This document shows positions 20,741 through 32,708 of a stretch of DNA of 64,000 nucleotides, piece by piece. The notes under the pieces are model-generated. The model was given only the letters and a program-made list of their open reading frames with translations, made no database searches and was not told where the DNA came from. Made by a program: the position numbers and the translations under genes. Each line of letters begins with the position of its first letter. Position 1 is the stretch's first letter. Origin of the DNA: Siphonodentalium dalli (taxonomy: Eukaryota; Mollusca; Scaphopoda; Gadilida; Siphonodentaliidae); NCBI GenBank assembly GCA_032622095.1, contig CP136067.1, positions 50,879,899 through 50,943,898 on the forward strand. The letters run 5' to 3'.

Positions 20741-21208
20741 CTAAACCAATATGACATGGTAATTTTTCATCTATTCACAATACAACCTTTTGTGGTGTCA
20801 ATGTAAGCACAATATTACATATTAAGAAACGTTATGTCAGTTAAATAGCCAGTAACTCATACCATATTATGAACAAGTTATATCAGTTAAATTGCCAGAA
20901 ATTCATACCGATTGTATGTTTTCATTGGTAGGTATGTGTCCCTAGCAAACATAACCCCACCTCTGTTAGTAACAAATGCGGTAACTTTACTGTCATCTCC
21001 ACACTAACAACAACTATTATAATTGTTTTCAATATAAAATGCTACATGACGCATGTCCCTAGCAACCGTTACCACTCATGTAAGTAAGAAATATATGGTG
21101 ATTTTTCAGTTGATCGCACACTAACAACAACTGAGGAAAAAGGCTATTCATAGCGGAAATTTAATTGATTGGAACACTTTTAAAAAGGCGCGAAATACCC
21201 TGAATAAT

Positions 21209-22256
21209 ATGAAAAAACAGGCAAGAAAAAAATTTGAAAACAAACTTCAGCATAATCTAACATCAGCAGACTCCCCGAGGTATTTTTGGAAAATGGTTAA
21301 TAATATTCTGAACCGAACCAAAAACGGATCCCTACCCCCGCTTAAGTTACTAACTGGGAACGATTCCTATGAAATTATTGTCGACGATTTATCGAAGGCA
21401 ACTCTGTTAACTGACAGTTTTATCGGCAACTCCGCGCTGCCCACCGCCAAACCAAACATTATTAAGGCTGTACCTCCCCCCACCATTAGTAATGTGCCTG
21501 TAAAGACGGAAGATATATTGGAAGCTATTTCATCTCTTAAACCTAACAAGGCACACGGTCACGATGGAATAAGTGCAAGAATGCTTCTTGAAACAAAATA
21601 TGCCATCGTTCAGCCCCTAAAAATTATTTTCGAATTATGTCTCAAAGAGTGTAAATTCCCCGATGAATGGAAAAAAGCTAATGTGATTCCAATATTTAAA
21701 AATGACGATCGCTCAAATCCTAAGAATTACAGACCGATTTCTTTACTGCCGACACTGGCGAAAGTTTTTTGAAAAAGTTGTTCTTAAATATCTTTTTAAG
21801 CATTTCGAGACCAAAGGCTTCTTTTACGATTTCCAATCGGGTTTCCTTCCTGGGCATTCAACTATATTCCAACTGTTAGAACTTAACCATTCCCTTAGCC
21901 AGGCCCTCGAGAATAAACTGCATACATGTGCTGTATTTTGTGATATATCTAAGGCATTCGAGAGGGTCTGGCACGAGGGACTGGTATATAAACTTGAACG
22001 ATGTGAAATTTCCGGACCACTTCTTGCTTTCATTAATGACTATCTCTCAGATCGAAAACAAAGGGTGATGGTAACTAACACGTCTTCAGAATATAAAAAG
22101 ATACTCGCTGGTGTCCCCCAGGGATATATTCTTGGCCCTTTCTTATTCTTGGTATATATTAATGATCTCGCTGATAATATTAAATCTTTCACTAGAATGT
22201 ATGCGGATGATACTTGCCTCACTGCTAGCAATGGAATACTGATCTTAAAGCCATAG
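21209..22256 (+). pseudogene. LINE 3 reverse transcriptase
   Basis: Frame one holds the pre-RT linker (RYFWKMVNNILNR), then KPNKAHGHDGISARMLLE, ANVIPIFKNDDRS and NYRPISLLPTLAKVF. After one frame shift near 21765 it continues EKVVLKYLFKHFETKGFF, FQSGFLPGHSTIFQLLEL, FCDISKAFERVWH, LAGVPQGYILGPFLFLVYIN and RMYADDTCLTAS. The palm motifs DISKAF, GVPQG and YADD are intact. A second shift just after the YADD box separates it from the thumb. Confidence 0.85.
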
Positions 22257-22309
22257 ATAAATGGTCAAATCAATGGCTAGTAAAATTCAATAGTAGTAAA
22301 ACTAAGTCC

Positions 22310-23344
22310 ATGACATTCTCTTATACCGGTGCCCAGCCTGACATACATCTTTTTCTCAGTGGTGAACCTATAACCCAAGTAGAATCACACAAACACCTTG
22401 GCTTGAATATACAGAGTGACCTAAACTGGGACAAACATATCAATGAGTTATCAAAGAAAATATATGGCCGCCTTGCATATCTAAGACAATTGAAATTTTC
22501 TTTAAATAGGAAAACCTTAGACACAATTTATCGAGCGTACATATTGCCCCTGATGGATTACGCTGACGTTGTCTGGGACTCCGCCCCAGCAAATGTTATT
22601 TCAAAACTAGATCGCATCCAAGCGGACGCGGGTCGAATTGTTACAGGTCTCACGCGATCCGTTCCTGTGAAAAACTTGCTAGTAGAATTGGGGTGGCAAA
22701 CGTTAACAAACAGAAGGAAATCTCATAGAATGAATATCATGTACAGAATAACTAATAACAAGACCCCTAAATATCTCAACAATCTCTTACCCACCCGCCC
22801 AGAATCAGCTACTAGATATGATTTTAGAGATAAAACAAGTTTTCCTCCATACACATTCAAAAGAACTGTCCATTTTGAACACACATTTTCCCCAAATACA
22901 ACTAGGGAATGGAATACCCTGTAAAATAAAATAAAAGAATCATCTTCCATTAGTATTTTTAAAACAAAATACCTAACGACTGATCCAGTTCTTGTGCCAC
23001 CAGACTATTTTAATTTCGGAAATCGCGCGATAAACATCATTCATTGCAAACTTCGAAATTACTGTAGCGATTTAAACGGTGACAAATTTTCTAACTTCAT
23101 ATCGGACAACCCAAGCTGTCGTTGTGGTCACCCGGCCGAAGAAGCAAATCATTATTTTTGTGTTTGTCCATTTTACACAGATCAACGATGTTTGTTGTTT
23201 CACCAACTCGCTACCATTGGTGTACTAACTATTAATCTCGAGAAACTCCTCCTTGGAGATACTAACCTGAATAGTACACAAAACCGGAACATATTTAGGG
23301 CTGTTCAATTATACATAACCTCGACATCGCGGTTCAAATTTTAG
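22310..23344 (+). pseudogene. LINE 3 thumb and C-terminal domain
   Basis: The frame starts with the thumb (KHLGLNIQSDLNWDKHI, YRAYILPLMDYADVVWD, LDRIQADAGRIVTGLTR), passes RPESATRYDFRDKTSFPPY and stops at REWNTL near 22924. After that stop, 22994-23344 encodes NIIHCKLRNYCSDLNGDKF and CRCGHPAEEANHYFCVCPFY. The CxCG-x-H-x-C cluster may bind zinc and is shared by three LINEs in this window. Confidence 0.82.
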
Positions 23345-26063
23345 TAAACACATTGATGTGCAAACCTACGCTGCAAATGTAACATGTTGTATTATCACTA
23401 CATATATAGAATGCGAAGACTCGTCTGAGCCACCGACCCACGGGACGAACCACCCCCCCCCATAAAGAGAAATATCCACCGTTATTGTCATACTCGGGAT
23501 TATATCATTATATTGTTATAGGTGAAAAGATGTTGTACATATGAATTATTTTGTGTGTGATTATATTTTATGTTCATTTTGTGTAATACAATTATGTGGG
23601 GAGAGAGACCATTTGTAAGTTGTAAAACTTGTGTCTCAATCCCGTGGCGATATTATTATGCAATAAAATATGTTTACACTAACAACAACTATTATAATTG
23701 TTTCACCATCAAATAATAAAACTACCATAATATCGGTCAGATTGTGCATTTTTCGATTCCAGGTATGCCCATAGCAACCGTTACTACCCCTGTAAGTAAG
23801 AAATGTGGTAATATATCAGTCAGGTTCACACTAACAACAACTAATATTGTTATTTTCACCAAAAAAAAGCTACATGAAAAAGTTTAGTTTGTTAAAACTG
23901 CCATAATATGAGTCATATTTGTATTTCTTCCATGTCGGATAGTTGCCTTGCAACAGTTGATAAGGAAGGACCTGGCGCTATATCTAAACATATGAAAACT
24001 ATCAATGGTGTATAAGGAACCTATGTGCCAATTTTCAAGACTTTATCACCTTTTGCACATTTTGTTAAGCAAAACGCCTTGGTATTTTTAGCCTTTCAGC
24101 CACACCAAGCCATGGTGTACATTTTAGGGGGTAGTGTTAAGTTTCGGCCAACAATCTTAAGAGTGGTGATGTTTCGATATATCTTATCAATTTCATTTGC
24201 TAAATTAACATCCGTTCTGGTACAATAGTTCATATTGCAACTCATCTGAATATCTTTACCCCCCCCCTCTTTTATGGACAAAAATTGAATCGTCATGCGA
24301 TTTCTATGCTCTCTTGAGTAATAATGACATCACAATTACGGAATATCGACTGGCAGTTAGCTCTAATATCTAGCGACACTTGCTCCACGATAGACGTGTG
24401 CGTGTGAAAATTGAGTCCGTAAATTAGTCTACTTGTCACAGCATTCACATATGGCCTGATGGAATTCCGTCACATTTTAAACCATGCCGAAAAATCATGA
24501 TATCTCAAAATCTCAACTCGGATTTTTGGAGACTTTTGCTATGTTGTTTATAAACATGTTCTTGTTAATCAGCTTTCCCGATCCCCGCCACATTGAACCC
24601 TAATGTGCCTGGACTACTGGTCTATACCATGGTGCTCAAGGTGGTGGTCAGGGTAGTGTAATTTGGGATTTTGTTACAAATACAGAAATGTGTGGGTGGT
24701 TATCTTTGTAAATACAGACAATTTTATATGGAACTCGAAAAGAGACAGAGTGGAAAAAAAACAAACAAAAAATTATGTGTCGTCCACTCATTAGGTGGGA
24801 TATGATGAGCATCGCTATGACGTGGCAACATACACCCTTTAGTCATTTCGAATTGTACTACCGCAAAAATACAATAACAGTCTGAGTTTACAATGAATAT
24901 CTGAGCCAACATGCGGTCAAATTCTAAATGAGCCAACATGCGGTCAAAGTCTAAAAAGTGCCGCAACTCATGTGAAAATAATTGGACAGAACCCATAATC
25001 GAAGTTGGCCTGTATTGTTACCTGAGAAACGAACTTTGGTTCAAATAAAAAAATGCAAACAGGAGTTATCGGTCAGAAACCGAAATGTTAAGAAATCGGT
25101 CAAATTCTAAGAGGAGCAAGGGCCGTAACTAATGTAAAAAATAATTGGACGGAACCCATATTCGAAATTGGCCTGTATTTTAGCTGGGGAATACACATAC
25201 AACTTTGGCTCAGATCAAATACTCCAAATTGGAGTTATCAGGCGGAAACCAAAACAATGTTAACAGACGGACGACTTATACTCACGAGAGTGCACTTGTG
25301 GGTGTTTTTCTATTTTTGTTCTCGGACTTGTGGGTTGCAACCCACATGTCGCATACCGGAGAAGTGTTTTTTTAAATTCTGGTATACAAACAACACAACG
25401 TAAGTTATCGGAAGATATGTGCTGCATAGTGGAGTATAGACATTATTGCCTCCATCTTGGTAGAGCTTATTATGTACATTGTTTACAGATACAGCGCCAT
25501 TAGCGAACTTTGGTACTTTGTTTGATATTGTCATTACATTCCGGGAACAGAAAAGGAAAAACAGCAACAAAAAAAGAGCAATTAATAACCCAAAAATAGG
25601 AAATCGGTCTTCGTCTGTATGCACCAGCAAAAGCCGATACTCTAAACTGGCGTGGGCGAAGTGAACATTATAATTATACACATATTTCCACCAGGCATAT
25701 ATTGTATATGCATCGGGCGCAGTCTGTTGTCGATACCAACATTATGTTTGATGACTATCCGAATTTGCAAAGCAAATTATTGCAAATCAATATAAAAGCG
25801 TGCAGCATATTGCATATCGATGAACATTGAATACCGATATTGCCGATCGAACTTCCGGTCGTATTGGATTTATGTATAATAAGCAGTGTGTTCTGACATA
25901 AAGTGTCATTCCTCGCACATTCCTCGAACATTCGTAAGGAAGTTAATACATGCATGCTAACGAGAACAACCGATCGTGTCTCGACGTCTATGCACACTGC
26001 TCTCTTCTGATAGGCACCAACCAGACTTGACGCGATTTTCGGTTGGTTAACAACATGTTGTAG

Positions 26064-26168
26064 GTATATAATCTGCTTAGAATCGCCTCATAATATGTGC
26101 TGAAAATATGAGCGTTTTAGTCACATCGACTCATAATGAGGCGATTCTAAGCAGATTACGTGCGGACA
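26064..26168. mobile_element. Palindromic MITE, unit-2 counterpart of 11293
   Basis: TAATCTGCTTAGAATCGCCT, then CATAAT, is mirrored by ATAATGAGGCGATTCTAAGC and AGATTACGTGCGGAC. The stem is longer and cleaner than in unit 1, but the outer left end is lost. Arms of ~26 bp enclose a loop of about 40 bp. Confidence 0.65.
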
Positions 26169-26489
26169 TTGACACAAATAACCGTACGCTCTTTAACATG
26201 TGTGTTCACTGTGGTCCGCGCCATAAAACGAAATAACGGATATGAGTCCATTATCTGCTTATTTGAGAATAAAAAGAATCACATTATGTACCTATTTCGC
26301 ATTATAGGTCGATTATGTGGGAGGATATGTTGGTTTGACAGTAACGCAGCATATTTTATAAAGTACATATAATGAGATTCCCCACTAATTTTTCCGTGAC
26401 TATCGAACGTGTACGTGTTCAAATTGGGAATTGCCAGCTCCGCTTCTTCGACTTATAGGCGAATGAGAACTAGAGAAAGATATATATTA

Positions 26490-26531
26490 TAGAGAGAGAG
26501 AGAAGGGGGGGGGGGGAGAGAGAGAGTTTGC
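26490..26531. repeat. GA-rich simple repeat with G run
   Basis: AGAGAGAGAGAAGG, then a run of 10 or more G, then GAGAGAGAGAG. Unit 1 has a much shorter GAGAGAGAG tract at the same place, so the repeat has grown here. Confidence 0.7.
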
Positions 26532-26583
26532 ACTCGTCCGAGTCGTTCCGACCAAACAAATAAGCAAATATTTGAAGACGCAC

Positions 26584-27743
26584 GCGATTGGCAACTGTTT
26601 AGCATAAAATTCAACTTTGCAACAATTAATTTATGTTGGAAATAAATTTGCATGACCGATACTCGTTAAAACATCATCATACGGCCGTTAGAATAAGCAT
26701 GAGGTAAGGGTCATTTTTATAAATCTAATACATGTACAACATGCTTGAAACTCCGTTGTTATAATTATAATCCTGGACGTTCTCCACATGAGCGTTCGTC
26801 GATCAACGACGCCTACACTATATATATATACAAGTAAACGCGTTCAAGGTTCTATGTTATTCACTACCTCTGCTAACAAACCAGATCGTATGTTGCAGCA
26901 AGTATAATCCGTTTCTCTTACCCTTTCTGATTTGCGATATGGGACGAATAAACACTAGTTTGTGACAACATAAACCACTGAGGATTGCTATAACATGCAA
27001 CCGAATTAGTGAAGCGGGCAGCCGAACGAATCATAACCAACACGCAGCCCGTAAAGATCGACACATTAATGCGTGTTCTGCATAATAATTCTCAAATGTC
27101 AGAGAAATGGGGTGGTAATTAAGTTAGTATTCTAATTAGCGATCATACGCAATGTGACTCAAAATATGCTTACAAATTACGTTTGCGTACTGCGGTATAG
27201 CTTATTTATATATTGACGTAGGTTTTCTCTCAATTCTTCGACTGAATATTTTATATAAGCACCAGAATTATAACAAGTTGTGTTTTTTTTAGCAAATTCA
27301 TTACGTGTTCAATGGCGACGTTAAAGATATCAGTTTTTCTGTGAAAACACTGCGGATTTCGAACATTGGAATTGCATATGAACATTAGATATATACAAAC
27401 ATCTACATATCGAAGATCCTGTGTGATGTTGATATCCCGTCGCCACGAGCGTGGTTTTTCTTCGACTGTTGAGTTACGTTACACGGATAGTGAAAATCGA
27501 TCGAAAATACAATTAATAACAGAAACTATAATTGGCGACGCATAAACGACAAACGTGAGTATTAATATTTTGATTTTCTGCATATTTCCAGTATTATTTA
27601 AAGTGACGTGGTACAGTCCACCGGAGTGATCAAATGTGTTTACAGAAGAAATAGTTATGTTCAAAAAATATTTTGTGAACTATAATGCCTGAAATGTTGA
27701 GTTACTATGCGCATTAGACATTAACCAGAACAACAGATAGTCA
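26584..27743. other. Intergenic stretch, nothing recognised
   Basis: Immediately after the right edge of duplication unit 2. AT-rich, with a short (TA)n at 26819-26830. No coding frame, transposon end or RNA gene could be supported. Confidence 0.4.
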
Positions 27744-27747
27744 TTAA

Positions 27748-28244
27748 AGATACGGGCGGCGTTGGCGGTGGGTATGCTGTTAAAATATTCACCTCCGTCA
27801 AAAACCGCCATAAACAGAAATAATAGTAATATATAGACAGACTTTGTTCTTATACCAATCTGAAATATGGCATAAACAGTATGTTATTGTCAAATGTTTT
27901 TCCTTTGTTATGTAAACAAAACCAAAAAACGTTACAGAATCTGGCTTTTGTTTAGATCCGGATACGGTAAACACAGAGAGCGTTATTTGTTACTGTTTTC
28001 CTGATATGGAAATAATAAAGAGCGTTTATATCATTTGTGTGTGATTAACCAATATAATAGAAGCAAAACTTCTGTAACACGAGCAGGCTCTTGTTTACGT
28101 ACATCACCGTACGTCTTGACTACACTATACTACGCGCTGATTATGTTTTGCATATGAACAAAACTATATATATTTTAATATTCCTTCTGTTGATGGCGAT
28201 TTGAACAAATATGAATATTTTTGCAACGAACGCCGCCCGTGCCT
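27748..28244 (+). mobile_element. TTAA-flanked MITE, copy 1 (497 bp, diverged)
   Basis: Flanked by TTAA at 27744-27747 and 28245-28248. The ends AGATACGGGCGGCGTTGGCG and GAACGCCGCCCGTGCCT are inverted repeats. The interior (AAACCGCCATAAACAGAAA, AATAAAGAGCGTTTAT, TGTGTGTGATTA) matches the copies at 30125 and 31424. TTAA targets with AGG-type ends fit Kolobok/T2-like MITEs; piggyBac-like elements also use TTAA. It is the oldest of the three by eye. Confidence 0.8.
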
Positions 28245-28673
28245 TTAATATTACACAAGGAAAATGTACAGTTGCAGATAGAAATATCACTTAGTTGAGA
28301 TTAACAGGGAGAAATTTTCCTCCTCAATTTGACATAGATAATAAAGACATAGAATCCTACAATTTCAGTTAGCATATCTAAATAACTGATTACAGTGTAT
28401 GGTATTATATATAATTACTGGACATTTCAAGTATTAATTATAATAGCTGACGAAAGCAGGAGATATATACATAATAACTGAAAATTTTAGTTAATACATA
28501 TAATAACTGATCATACGATTTAATTGTAACATATATACATTGTATGCATGCAGCGACTATCATTGGTGCTATCATTGCCGTTTGTCTTTCGGCGAATTTT
28601 CGTCCCAAAATTAAGGAGTAAACATTTACAAGTGCGCGTAGACATTGATGGTGTGAAATGGTACGATCGGCTA
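28245..28673. other. AT-rich spacer, nothing recognised
   Basis: The word TAACTGA(T) recurs four times between 28380 and 28515 at irregular spacing, hinting at a decayed short tandem repeat. No gene seen. Confidence 0.35.
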
Positions 28674-28937
28674 TCAATTATAAATTTTGAAACTTCTGTC
28701 TGTGTGTTAAATTTGGCATGTATACCTACTTTGATCCCGTGAACAATATGGGCGGGTCCAATTCACGTGCGACCTTGTCCACGACCTTGATCTCGCTCAT
28801 ATACGCTCATACACATGTAGGCGTGTTTCTTGGCCGATCGAACAATAGTTTGTTCAGACGTTCAATATTCTGCCCAGACGAAGGCGATCACAAAGAAATC
28901 CCTAAATATCCCGGACAAAGTCGGGAACATCAGCTAG
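28674..28937 (+). mobile_element. Helitron-like element F (264 bp)
   Basis: It starts TCAATTATAAATTTTGAAAC after an A, with CTTCTGTCTGTGTG following. It ends CCCGGACAAAGTCGGG, AACATCAG, CTAG before a T. The interior matches copy C at 55189-55393 (GATCCCG...GGGTCCAATTCACG, GAACAATAGTTTGT, GGCGATCACAAAGAAATCCC). It is a short solo member of the subtype with the GTCGGG hairpin. Confidence 0.85.
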
Positions 28938-29796
28938 TATAAATCTAATTGTTGGTAAAATTAGTTGAGCGCTATACATTCTTTCAGTGAGACAAGTGAA
29001 AAGTGCATCAAAAGGGAAGAATCCCACCAAACTGAATTATATTTGCGAAAATTGTCAGAATTGACTTGGTGACATGGGATTGTTGGGGAGGGTGATCTCG
29101 CGAAACTTTGATAAACTATTTCAACAGTTGGAAATTTCATTCAATGACACATCAGTTATAAGAATAACAAAACTAGGTTGACATTGATCTGATGTGAACA
29201 TTAGAATCTTTTCTTGCCTCTGTTCAAACATTTGGACTAAAATGTCCATACTTTGAGAAATTTACCAACTTAGCTGGTATTAGGCAGGACAACTCCAACA
29301 GGTAAGCTTGAGATTTTCATGTCAATATTAAATAAAAGATGTTCATTGCAAAGCGAAAATAAAAAGTTCGTACATAGAAATGAGACGGATCGTCATATGT
29401 GATAGGTTTTACCAACCCTGCCCGAGTCATTGCATATGACCATACTGCCATCTGGGTTTATACTGAGCATGGCCATTAGATCACTACACCGGTATATTGT
29501 ATCTCACGTGACTTTGTTATTGAAATCAAGCTTTCCGATTGGTTGGCTACTCGACTCTATTAGTCGTAGTTGTATACTACGCCTTCAAGTCTCTCCCATC
29601 GTGCACTATGCATATGTAGTGTTGACTACTAAAAATAGTAACGAACACTACATCAAACTTTGTTCTGAAACTACTTGTTATTTCGCCGCTGATCCAAATT
29701 AAAGCTTCAGTAAGGCGAACATCAATTGTCTGAACTTAGTAAAAGTTGAAAATAGTAGTTTCCTACTGCTAAATCAAAATATATGTTCGATACAAT
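28938..29796. other. Intergenic stretch, no gene seen
   Basis: Moderately complex sequence without repeat ends or convincing reading frames. A 90-codon frame at 29430-29702 has no recognisable motif and no supporting context. Confidence 0.4.
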
Positions 29797-29944
29797 ATAA
29801 TAATTAGAGCATGACTTGTCGTGAAATACGCCGATATAGTGCATAGTGCGGTTGTGTAGTTCACTCCGCTTCGCGTCGTGAACTACACAACCTCATTATG
29901 CACTATATCGGCGTATTTCACTCCAAGCCATGCTCTATTTATTA
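29797..29944. mobile_element. Palindromic MITE / hairpin, AGAGCATG ends
   Basis: TAATAATTAGAGCATGACTT, then GTGAAATACGCCGATATAGT and GTTGTGTAGTTCAC, is mirrored by GTGAACTACACAACC, ACTATATCGGCGTATTTCAC and CCATGCTCTATTTATTA. The loop is about 10 bp. A further half-copy of the end (CATGCTCTATTTATTATA) occurs at 30025-30042. Confidence 0.75.
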
Positions 29945-30124
29945 AATAGTGCCCAGCGGGGTTGGTATAGTTCACGATGCGAAACCACAGGACACTATAC
30001 CCGCGTAGTCAACGACATGCAGGACATGCTCTATTTATTATATTTCACGAAACATATCGAACTTGTAGCATGCATACTTAATAAATGTACCCCACCACAC
30101 ACATACACAAGTTATATAGCTTAA

Positions 30125-30617
30125 AGGTACGGTTGGCCTTGGCGGTGGGTATCCTGTGAAAATATTTCCACCCGTCAAAAACCGCCACAAACAGAAAGAT
30201 CATCAAAATGTAGACAGACTTTGTCCGTATACAAATAAGAAATATCGCATAAACAGTATGTTATTGCCAAATGTTTGACCATTGTTGTGTAAACAAAAGC
30301 ATAAAAAGTAACTTTTCTGGTGTTTGTTTATATTATGATGGTAAACATAAAGAGCGTTCTTTGTTGGTGAATTCCTGATATGGAACTAATAAAGAGCGTT
30401 TATGCCATTTGTGTGTGATTAGCCAGTAGCATTGTGCTGTCTTCTGTAACACAATCAGGCTCTTGCTTAGGTAAAATATAATAGGTCTTTATGATAACAT
30501 GCTGTTTACGTGATGGTTATGGTATATATGAACGAAACTGTATGCGTTTTAATGTTTTCTGTTTACGGTGATTGGAACAAATATGAATATTTTCGACAAC
30601 TAAGGCCTCACGTGCCT
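30125..30617 (+). mobile_element. TTAA-flanked MITE, copy 2 (493 bp)
   Basis: Flanked by TTAA at 30121-30124 and 30618-30621. It starts AGGTACGGTTGGCCTTGGCG and ends TAAGGCCTCACGTGCCT, an imperfect inverted repeat. The whole length matches copy 3 at 31424 with few differences by eye, so both moved recently relative to copy 1. It carries AAAGAGCGTTCTTTG and AATAAAGAGCGTTTATG. No coding capacity. Confidence 0.88.
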
Positions 30618-30734
30618 TTAAGATTAGTTCATCTCCCTGTTCAATGAAGATTACATATCATGTATCTGGAATGGGTAAAATTGTATTAAATATGTTGAAA
30701 ATCTTATTCAGAATATAGTCATTAATAATAAACT

Positions 30735-31260
30735 GGCATATGTTCAAGTTATTAATTTGAGTAATCATATTAATTCGGGTTTCGTTATAGAGAGTTCAAC
30801 ATAAAAAGATACGGATAGTATCCTCACATGTATGTCCACATGCACATGCGTGTGCTATGGCAATATAATTTCTGCGTCTGTCAAAAGGATTATTTCTCAC
30901 CCTACAGTGTAGAATATTCAATCTTCTCTGACGTGCAATATAAATGGGTGGTAGTTTTTGGTGGATGGGTTGCAAAATGTCTTCAATGGTAGATTTGTCC
31001 GAATTTATAGTGGACGCTATTTCTGTGGTCGCCTTACATTAATCGTTCTATTTGTTAATCATTGGTGGTATAAATGATGATGTCATATGTTTAATGTTTA
31101 GAACAGGCGGTTAAAATCGGTGTTGGTTTCTAAGTGGATAACCAGACTCTTTTGACTTTTGTTTTAAGGTCTGGGGAAGGTCTGTAAGATATTACGGGAA
31201 TTCGTTTCTGATTATTTTAACCATCATGCCAAACTTATTCAAATGGCTTCGAAATATTAC
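30735..31260 (-). mobile_element. LINE C-terminal fragment, decayed
   Basis: On the minus strand one frame reads IEDILQPIHQK, then IARQRRLNILHCRVRNNPF and HACACGHTCEDT. The same CxCG pattern and 'HCRxRN' block end the LINEs at 18335, 21133 and 51540. Upstream, a frame with SGYPLRNQHRF matches the usual YxLRN block. The rest of the element is missing. Confidence 0.65.
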
Positions 31261-31423
31261 AAAAGATAACACATGTATATAACATCGAGTCTAGAGCATT
31301 GCTCAGAGAGAACGATGAATTTCGAGTAATTGATAACTTGCACTATGCCCGTGAATAAATTGACGATTAAATTATTAAAAAAAAAATTGTGATACAATAT
31401 ATTTAAGTACAATGTTTTCTTAA

Positions 31424-31917
31424 AGGTACGGTTGGCCTTGGCGGTGGGTATCCTGTGAAAATATTTCCACCGGTCAAAAACCGCCACAAACAGAAAGAAC
31501 ATCAAAATGTAGACAGACTTTGTCCGTATACAAATAAGAAATATCGCATAAACAGTATGTTATTGTCAAATGTTTGACCATTGTCATGTAAACAAAAGCA
31601 TAAAAAGTTACTTTTCTGGTGTTTGTTTATATTATGATGGTAAACATAAAGAGCGTTCTTTGTTGGTGAATTCCTGATATGGAACTAATAAAGAGCGTTT
31701 ATGCCATTTGTGTGTGATTAGCCAGTAGCATTGTGCTGTCTTTTGTAACACAATCAGGCTCTTGCATAGGTAAAATATAGTAGGTCTTTATGATAACATG
31801 CCGTTTACGTGATGGTCATGGTATATATGAACGAAACTGTATGCGTTTTAATGTTTTTCTTTTTACGGTGATTAGAACAAATATGAATATTTTCGACAAC
31901 TAAGGCCTCACGTGCCT
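31424..31917 (+). mobile_element. TTAA-flanked MITE, copy 3 (494 bp)
   Basis: Flanked by TTAA at 31420-31423 and 31918-31921. Nearly identical to copy 2, for example CCGGTC against CCCGTC and GAACATC against GATCATC. Same orientation, 806 bp downstream. The two could form a composite or a substrate for unequal crossing-over. Confidence 0.88.
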
Positions 31918-32132
31918 TTAAAGTTCAGTTAGGTACGGTAGTAATGAAATGGTCGATTATTGTTGCAGTCTTAAGTGTCGTTCTTTTTATGGATGGCAAA
32001 ACGTTTGTCAATGTCCAGGTGGACGGAAATGTGCAGTTATCAAGCGAGTTTTAGGATACAATGGTGTAAATGTTTTCCATAGGCATCAGTGCAAACGTTT
32101 GAGTGTATACTGTTTACAATATAATTCCCAGG

Positions 32133-32708
32133 TCCAAAATTTTATTTAAGGCTGAAAGATTGACATTTGTGGTAATGTTTTTTTTATGCAAAAAGGTCAT
32201 AACCGATTAGCAGGGAATTCACCTTTAAATCTTGTGTTTTCGCAACTAAGGTCAGAACCGTACTAAAAAATGTCATATTTTATTTTACACCACACCATAA
32301 CATTCAAACTTCACTACAAAGGGTTAATTCCTGTGACAATGGCTATTTTAACTATGGCAAATCATAGGGAAGAGATGTGTTGTATCATGTATGATCTATC
32401 CTAAAAACACAATGCTATTGTCCAAAATTTTATTTAAGGCAGAAAGATTGACATTTGCGGGAATGTTTGTGTGCAAAAAAGTCATAACCGATTAGCAGGG
32501 AATTCACCTTTAAATCTTGTGTTTTGTAACTAAGGTCAGAACCCTATTAAAAAATAATGTCATATTTTATTTTACACCACACCATAAAATTCAAACTTCA
32601 CTACAAAGGGTTAATTCCTGTGACATTGGCTATTTTACCTATGGCAAATCATAGGGAAGAGGTGTGATGTATCATGTATGCTCTATCTTAAAAAACACAA
32701 TGCTATTG
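32133..32708 (+). repeat. Tandem duplication of a 288-bp unit
   Basis: TCCAAAATTTTATTTAAGG begins both copies (32133 and 32421). The order of AACCGATTAGCAGGGAATTC, CACCACACCATAA, TACAAAGGGTTAATTCCTGT and ATCATAGGGAAGAG is kept. Identity is high by eye. No coding frame. Confidence 0.85.

Larger units (their letters stand above)
21133..23675 (+). mobile_element. LINE 3 (Jockey/CR1 group) with 15-bp target duplication
   Basis: The element is flanked by ACACTAACAACAACT at 21118-21132 and 23676-23690. Unit 1 of the duplication has a single copy of this word at the matching place (near 8313), so both ends are certain. It begins inside the linker between endonuclease and RT and is thus 5'-truncated. 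It ends at AATAAAATATGTTT without a long tail. The frame is broken a few times. Insertion followed the segmental duplication. Confidence 0.92.
11897..26583 (+). repeat. Tandem duplication, unit 2 (expanded to about 14.7 kb)
   Basis: Direct copy of 6696-11886, beginning AAGTTAGATCCGCCTCGTCG and ending AATATTTGAAGACGCA. It is broken up by a LINE (about 12010-14878), hairpin elements (15594-15718, 15749-15988), a minus-strand Helitron (16281-17443), a 210-bp insert (17607-17815) and two LINEs (about 18335-20540, 21133-23675). Homology resumes exactly after the Helitron and after the last LINE. Comparing units therefore dates these insertions after the duplication, unless unit 1 lost them. Confidence 0.85.
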
